Source: Aliarcobacter sp. (GTDB lineage Bacteria; Campylobacterota; Campylobacteria; Campylobacterales; Arcobacteraceae). Taken from it: a stretch of 64,000 bases of DNA. Positions 59,830 through 64,000 of the stretch are shown one piece after another; the stretch's first letter is position 1, and each line of letters starts with the position of its first letter. Both the position numbers and the translations under genes were made by a program. Location: assembly GCA_028689025.1 (NCBI GenBank), contig JAQTXA010000008.1, positions 1-64,000 on the forward strand, in the 5' to 3' direction. The notes under the pieces were generated by a model. That model worked only from the letters and a program-made list of their open reading frames with translations. It did not search any database and was not told the origin of the DNA.

Positions 59830-61176
59830 TTGGAAACAAATATCTCAAAACTTCTACAGTTGGAACACAACTGTAGAAATTGTGAAAGTTTAAAAGAGCT
59901 TTATTATCAAATAGTTAATGAAACAAGAAGTTTAGTTCCATATAGCCAAGGTGTTTTATTAACTACTGATGTAACTGGTAAATATAAAGTGGTATCAATA
60001 TCAGATATAGCGGCTGTTGATTCAACTTCTCCTTTTGTTCAATGGATTGAAAATATAATAATAGATTTAAATAACAGTGAAAAAGCAAAAAACATTTTTA
60101 TTGTTGATACAAAAAATGATTTAAAAGAGATTAATCTTAAATCAATGCATGAATATTCACCTTCAAATCTTGTATATCTTCCTTTAAAAAGTATGAAAGA
60201 TTATATGGAGATCAATTATATTTTACTCCTATTCAAAGAGGAAGAATGGTTAGAAAATGATGTTTTAATATTAAAACATCTTTCATCATCTTTATCATAT
60301 TTTTTATTTGCAATGAGAAGTTGTGGAATATTTCAAACATTAAAAAAGTTATCGTTTAAAAACAAATATTTAAAATATGTTCTTATTTTCATAATAGCTT
60401 TAATGTTTTTACCAGTAAGGCTCTCAGTTTTAGCACCTTTAGAAGTTGAAGCAAAAAATCCTTATGTTGTAACTTCTCCTTTAAATGCAGTTATAGAAGA
60501 AGTGAAAATTTTTCCAAATGAAAAAATAGAAAAAAATCAATTAATAGTAAAATTTGATGATGTGGATTTTAATAATAATTATTTAGTTGCAAAAAGAACT
60601 TTAGATGTGGCAAATGCTCAATTACATACAGTTCAACAAGGAAGTTTTTTTGATGCAACACAAAAAAGCCAAATTTCTCAATTAGAAAGTCAAGTTAAAC
60701 TAAAAGAGGCTGAATTAAATTTTGCTTTAGATCAATTAAATAAAACAAAAATAAATGCAATAGAAGATGGGATTGCAATTATTAATAATCCAAATGATTG
60801 GAAAGGAAAACCAGTATCTACAGGTGAGAGAATTTTTCTAATAGCAAAACCTGAAAATATAGAATTAAAAATAATGTTACCAGTTAGTGAAGCTATATTT
60901 TTAGAAGAAAATGCACAAATAAAAGCCTTTTTTGATAATGATCCTACAAACTCTTGGCTTGGTAAAATTAAATATATCTCATATAAACCTGAATTAACAG
61001 AACAAAATATTTTATCATATAAAATAATTGCAAATTTTGATGATATTAAAGAGAATGGTTATATTCCATCTATTGGATTAAGAGGAACTGCAAAAATCTA
61101 TTCAAAAAAAGTAACTCTATTTTTCTATTTATTTAGAAAACCAATAACTGCCACAAGACAATGGATAGGTTGGTAA
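59830..61176 (+). CDS. GAF-TM-HlyD protein (cytoplasmic sensor fused to periplasmic adaptor)
   Basis: A 448-residue bitopic protein. Residues about 15-165 are cytoplasmic and GAF-like (LVPYSQGVLLTTDVTGKYKVVSISD, LVYLPLKS, ILLLFKEEEWLENDVLILKHL). One TM at about 182-200. The periplasmic part (about 205-440) is an HlyD-type adaptor: VTSPLNAVIEEVKIFPNEKIEKNQLIVKFD, a coiled coil, and LRGTAKIY. It may sense a cytoplasmic state and gate or anchor the export complex. TTG start at 59830 behind AAAGGA, 19 bases after the adhesin stop. Shares its stop base with the next start (TAATG). Confidence 0.87.
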   Translation: METNISKLLQLEHNCRNCESLKELYYQIVNETRSLVPYSQGVLLTTDVTGKYKVVSISDIAAVDSTSPFVQWIENIIIDLNNSEKAKNIFIVDTKNDLKEINLKSMHEYSPSNLVYLPLKSMKDYMEINYILLLFKEEEWLENDVLILKHLSSSLSYFLFAMRSCGIFQTLKKLSFKNKYLKYVLIFIIALMFLPVRLSVLAPLEVEAKNPYVVTSPLNAVIEEVKIFPNEKIEKNQLIVKFDDVDFNNNYLVAKRTLDVANAQLHTVQQGSFFDATQKSQISQLESQVKLKEAELNFALDQLNKTKINAIEDGIAIINNPNDWKGKPVSTGERIFLIAKPENIELKIMLPVSEAIFLEENAQIKAFFDNDPTNSWLGKIKYISYKPELTEQNILSYKIIANFDDIKENGYIPSIGLRGTAKIYSKKVTLFFYLFRKPITATRQWIGW

Positions 61177-63290
61177 TGCTTGAACAAAAAATATTATTAC
61201 CAAAAATAAGAAATGATTTAAAACTTTTAGAAACATCTGCAAGTGAAGATGGCTCTAAAAGATGGCTAATATTTGATCCAATTCAAAATAAATATTTTAA
61301 TATAGGAATTGATGCCTTTGAACTAATTTCGAAATGGCAAAATAATATAGAAATTGAAGAGTTTATTCAAATACTAAAAGAAAAAGATTATGATATTGAC
61401 AAAGAATCTTTACAAACTTTTATAGAGTTCTTAAAAAATAATAATCTAATTTTATGTGAAGAAATTCAAGATATACAAAGAATAAAAAATGTTCATAAAC
61501 AATCAAAACAAAACATATTTAAATGGCTAATTCATAACTATTTATTTATAAGATTTCCTCTTGTAAAACCTGATAAATGGCTTGAAGAAAATAAAAATAG
61601 AATAAATTTTTTATACTCTAAACTTTGGCAAAATATTATATTTTTTCTTGGGTTTATAGGTATTATTTTTGTGTTAAGAGATTGGGAAAATTTTACTTCA
61701 ACTTTTATGTATCTGTTTACAAAAGAGGGATTTTTTTACTATTTTTTATCTTTAGTTTTTGTGAAGAGTTTCCATGAATTAGGACATGCTTTTGCTGCTA
61801 AAAGACTAGGTTGTAAAGTTCCAACAATGGGAGTAGCTCTTTTAGTTCTATTCCCTGTTTTATACACAGATACCACAGATGCCTGGAAATTAAAATCAAA
61901 ATACCAAAGATTGCAAATAGTAGTAGCTGGAATGAAAGTTGAACTATATATAGCTTTAGTTGCTACATTTTTATGGTCATTTGCACCTGTTGGAATTTTT
62001 AAAAGTATATTATTTATTCTTGCAACAACAAGTTGGATTAGTTCAATTTTAATAAATATTAGCCCTTTTCTACGATTTGATGGATATTATGCTCTTTCAG
62101 ATATAACTGATAGTAAAAATTTACAACCAAGATCTTTTGCAATAGCTAGATGGTTTATACGGAAAAATATTTTGGGATTAGAAGAAGAGATACCTGAAGT
62201 TTTATCTAATAAAAAACAAAAATTCTTCATTGCTTACGCTATTTCAACTTGGATTTATAGATTCTTTTTATTTTTAGGAATAGCAATATTAGTATATTAT
62301 TATGCTTTTAAAGTTTTAGGAATAATTTTATTTTTGGTTGAAATAATTTGGTTTATATTTTTGCCTGTCTATAAGGAATTAAAAGTGTGGTGGATGAAAA
62401 GAAATAGTTTAAAATTTAACAAAGAAAATAAAATCTCTTTACTTATATTTTTAGTTTTTATATTACTTATTTTTCTACCTTGGAATTCAAATATAAAAAT
62501 GCCAGCCATAATTGAATCAGAAAATTATTTTGAATACTATACTCCTGAAGATGCATATATTGAAAGTATCTTTTTTACAAATGGGGAAGAAGTAAAAAGT
62601 GGACAACTTTTACTAAAACTAAAATCTCCACAATTGGAGTATAAAATTTCTCAAGTAAAAGAAGAAATTGAACTTTCACAATTAGAATTAAATAGACAAG
62701 CAGGATTCAAAGAGAATCTAGATAAAAGATTTATTTTAGAAGAGTCATTATTGAAAAAAACAAATGAACTTGAGGGACTAAAAAAAGTAACTGAAAAGTT
62801 TGAAGTAAAAGCATCTTTTAATGGAAAAATATATCTTTTTGATAGTTATAAAGAGAAACAATGGGTAAATAAAAAAGAACCTATTTTTGTTTTATATGAT
62901 AATACAAACTTTAAAATAACAGGTTTTTGTAATGAAAATGATTTAAATTTATTAAAAGAAAATGCAAAAAGTAAATTCATTTTTAATTCAGGAGATTTAA
63001 GTGATATATCTTCAAATATAACGACAATTTCAAGGGTTTCTGTTCCTTATTTAGAATATTCGGAGTTGTCTTCTGATTTTGGAGGAACAATTCCAACTAG
63101 ACAAGATTCAAACAAAAGAGTAAAAACAGAACAAGCATATTATAAAATCACTATGAATTTAAAAGATTATAAGTTAGATTTAAAAAGTAGAAAAGTTGGA
63201 GTTTTAGTATCTAAAGGTGAATCTACAACTATTATTTCAAAAATTATAAAGAAAAGTATTTCAGTTATTATAAGAGAGAGTGGATTTTAA
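61176..63290 (+). CDS. PqqD-like / M50 site-2 metalloprotease / HlyD adaptor fusion
   Basis: A 704-residue polytopic protein. N-terminal ~95 residues resemble PqqD-type peptide-binding winged helix (WLIFDPIQNKYFNIGIDAFELI). A membrane region (about 150-410) carries the intramembrane zinc protease motif SFHELGHAFAAKRLG (HELGH at 200-204) and the distal FLRFDGYYALSD aspartate. The C-terminal ~270 residues after a further TM are a HlyD-like periplasmic arm (AYIESIFFTNGEEVKSGQLLLKL, coiled coil, ASFNGKIYLF). ATG at 61176 follows AGG and couples to the previous stop; an ATG at 61161 would add 5 residues. Probably the inner-membrane centre of the adhesin export system; processing of the adhesin is inferred. 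Confidence 0.88.
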   Translation: MLEQKILLPKIRNDLKLLETSASEDGSKRWLIFDPIQNKYFNIGIDAFELISKWQNNIEIEEFIQILKEKDYDIDKESLQTFIEFLKNNNLILCEEIQDIQRIKNVHKQSKQNIFKWLIHNYLFIRFPLVKPDKWLEENKNRINFLYSKLWQNIIFFLGFIGIIFVLRDWENFTSTFMYLFTKEGFFYYFLSLVFVKSFHELGHAFAAKRLGCKVPTMGVALLVLFPVLYTDTTDAWKLKSKYQRLQIVVAGMKVELYIALVATFLWSFAPVGIFKSILFILATTSWISSILINISPFLRFDGYYALSDITDSKNLQPRSFAIARWFIRKNILGLEEEIPEVLSNKKQKFFIAYAISTWIYRFFLFLGIAILVYYYAFKVLGIILFLVEIIWFIFLPVYKELKVWWMKRNSLKFNKENKISLLIFLVFILLIFLPWNSNIKMPAIIESENYFEYYTPEDAYIESIFFTNGEEVKSGQLLLKLKSPQLEYKISQVKEEIELSQLELNRQAGFKENLDKRFILEESLLKKTNELEGLKKVTEKFEVKASFNGKIYLFDSYKEKQWVNKKEPIFVLYDNTNFKITGFCNENDLNLLKENAKSKFIFNSGDLSDISSNITTISRVSVPYLEYSELSSDFGGTIPTRQDSNKRVKTEQAYYKITMNLKDYKLDLKSRKVGVLVSKGESTTIISKIIKKSISVIIRESGF

Positions 63291-63404
63291 TTTTATATTT
63301 TTTATAAATTAAAAAGAAAATATTAATTTTTCTTATATCTTATGATTAAAGAAATTCTTTATAATTTATTTAAAAGTAAAAATGTTAATTTTTATAAAAT
63401 TTAA

Positions 63405-63443
63405 TTTGATATAAATAGAGATTAACTTCTATTTTATATCAAA
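63405..63443. terminator. hairpin between convergent M50 gene and cache-domain gene
   Basis: TTTGATATAAATAGA (63405-63419) pairs with TCTATTTTATATCAAA (63428-63443) with one bulged base; loop of 8 bases. Lies between converging 3' ends (63290 and 63453) and is probably used from both sides. Flanks are A/T-rich. Confidence 0.6.
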
Positions 63444-63452
63444 TATTAAAAT

Positions 63453-63896
63453 TTATTTATAAAAACCTGAGCCTATGAGAATATTATTTCCAATGTTTTT
63501 TATAAAAGAACTTTTATCTGCATTTTGTTTAGTTTCAGGATTTGACCATTTATAATCTATCCATCCTTCACCCTTTGTTTTTGCAATATTAATAAATTCT
63601 TGAAATATCATCGTTCCATCAGGAGATTTAATATTATAAAGATTTTTCCCAACAATTGTTGGATTTCCTCCATGAGCTAATGTTATTCCTTCATAATTAA
63701 TTGCAAATATATATAATGACCCTTTTACAAAATCACCTTTTTTATCATTAAATGATGACAAACACACATCAATACCCTTTTCTTTACATAGTTTCACACC
63801 ATCTTCTATCAAATTCGTAACATCCTCTTTTGTTGTTGCAAAAGCATATATTGAATTGATTAATAGAAATATACCTATTTTCAATAAAATTTTCAT
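63453..63896 (-). CDS. secreted single-Cache-domain protein (sCache_2-like)
   Basis: A 147-residue protein with a signal peptide (1-20) followed by one Cache-like sensory domain: SLYIFAINYEGITLAHGGNPTIVGKNLYNIKSPDG and GEGWIDYKWSNPET are typical of sCache_2 domains of chemoreceptors and kinases. No TM, kinase or methyl-accepting domain follows, so it is a free periplasmic binding domain. ATG start after AAAGGTACTTTATT. Not clearly part of the adhesin operon (convergent). Confidence 0.85.
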   Translation of the reverse strand: MKILLKIGIFLLINSIYAFATTKEDVTNLIEDGVKLCKEKGIDVCLSSFNDKKGDFVKGSLYIFAINYEGITLAHGGNPTIVGKNLYNIKSPDGTMIFQEFINIAKTKGEGWIDYKWSNPETKQNADKSSFIKNIGNNILIGSGFYK

Positions 63897-64000
63897 AATA
63901 AAGTACCTTTTTTTATATAAATTTTCGATCTAATTATCATCTAACATTTAATTTTTTACTTATTAATATTTTTGTACAATAAGTGTAAATTTCAACAAAA

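Noticed and set aside
63897-64000. Possible gene start at the right edge
   Set aside because: The last 104 bases are A/T-rich with no ribosome binding site followed by an open frame; only the promoter region of the cache-domain gene is likely here.

Overview
The window is an AT-rich chromosomal segment from a Campylobacterota (epsilonproteobacterial) bacterium, most likely an Arcobacter/Aliarcobacter relative. The lineage markers are tig-clpP-def with folE nearby, the carboxynorspermidine polyamine route, Csd3/Csd6-type cell-shape peptidoglycan hydrolases, a CtsE/CtsF-like transformation cluster, frequent TTG starts and many sensor kinases with an H-Q-W-R-Q-P H-box. The species call is inference from gene content only.

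Layout. The left edge cuts rpmH (ribosomal protein L34), followed by clpB with a promoter that overlaps a HspR/HAIR-like inverted repeat. From 2.7 to 21.4 kb, signalling genes (a LivK-like binding protein with a dCache kinase, a heme-c diguanylate cyclase, a BvgS-like hybrid kinase with CheY and a REC-pseudokinase, an NMT1/SBP_bac_3 kinase) alternate with rnhB, an msrB-NYN-msrA operon, an FAH-family protein, DsrE, a Nudix hydrolase and bioA. From 21.5 to 31.1 kb lie purH, an ammonium-transporter/GGDEF fusion, purL, a divergent csd6/csd3 pair, folE and corA. From 31.1 to 45.7 kb lie a four-gene type II secretion/competence-like set, era, comM, tig-clpP-def, two PPK2 genes and a carboxynorspermidine set. 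That set includes a 54-residue rubredoxin and a roughly 100-bp imperfect palindrome. The tmRNA gene (ssrA) is at 45.8-46.2 kb, with an IS21 istB remnant just downstream.

The most unusual region is 46.7-63.3 kb. Two OmpR-type regulators flank a binding-protein-type sensor kinase that is broken by a single-base frameshift. Divergently transcribed is a five-gene operon: TolC-like lipoprotein, small membrane-fusion protein, a 2281-residue repeat adhesin with an LEPR-XLL-like N-terminus and a DUF4347 domain, a GAF-TM-HlyD protein, and a PqqD-like/M50 metalloprotease/HlyD fusion. No ABC ATPase is present in the operon. It looks like a dedicated export and surface-display system that replaces or supplements the usual type I secretion ATPase, and it is the best candidate here for a poorly described system.

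Several transcription units end in A/T-rich hairpins that overlap stop codons. All domain names are assigned by reading motifs in the translated sequence. No database search was run.
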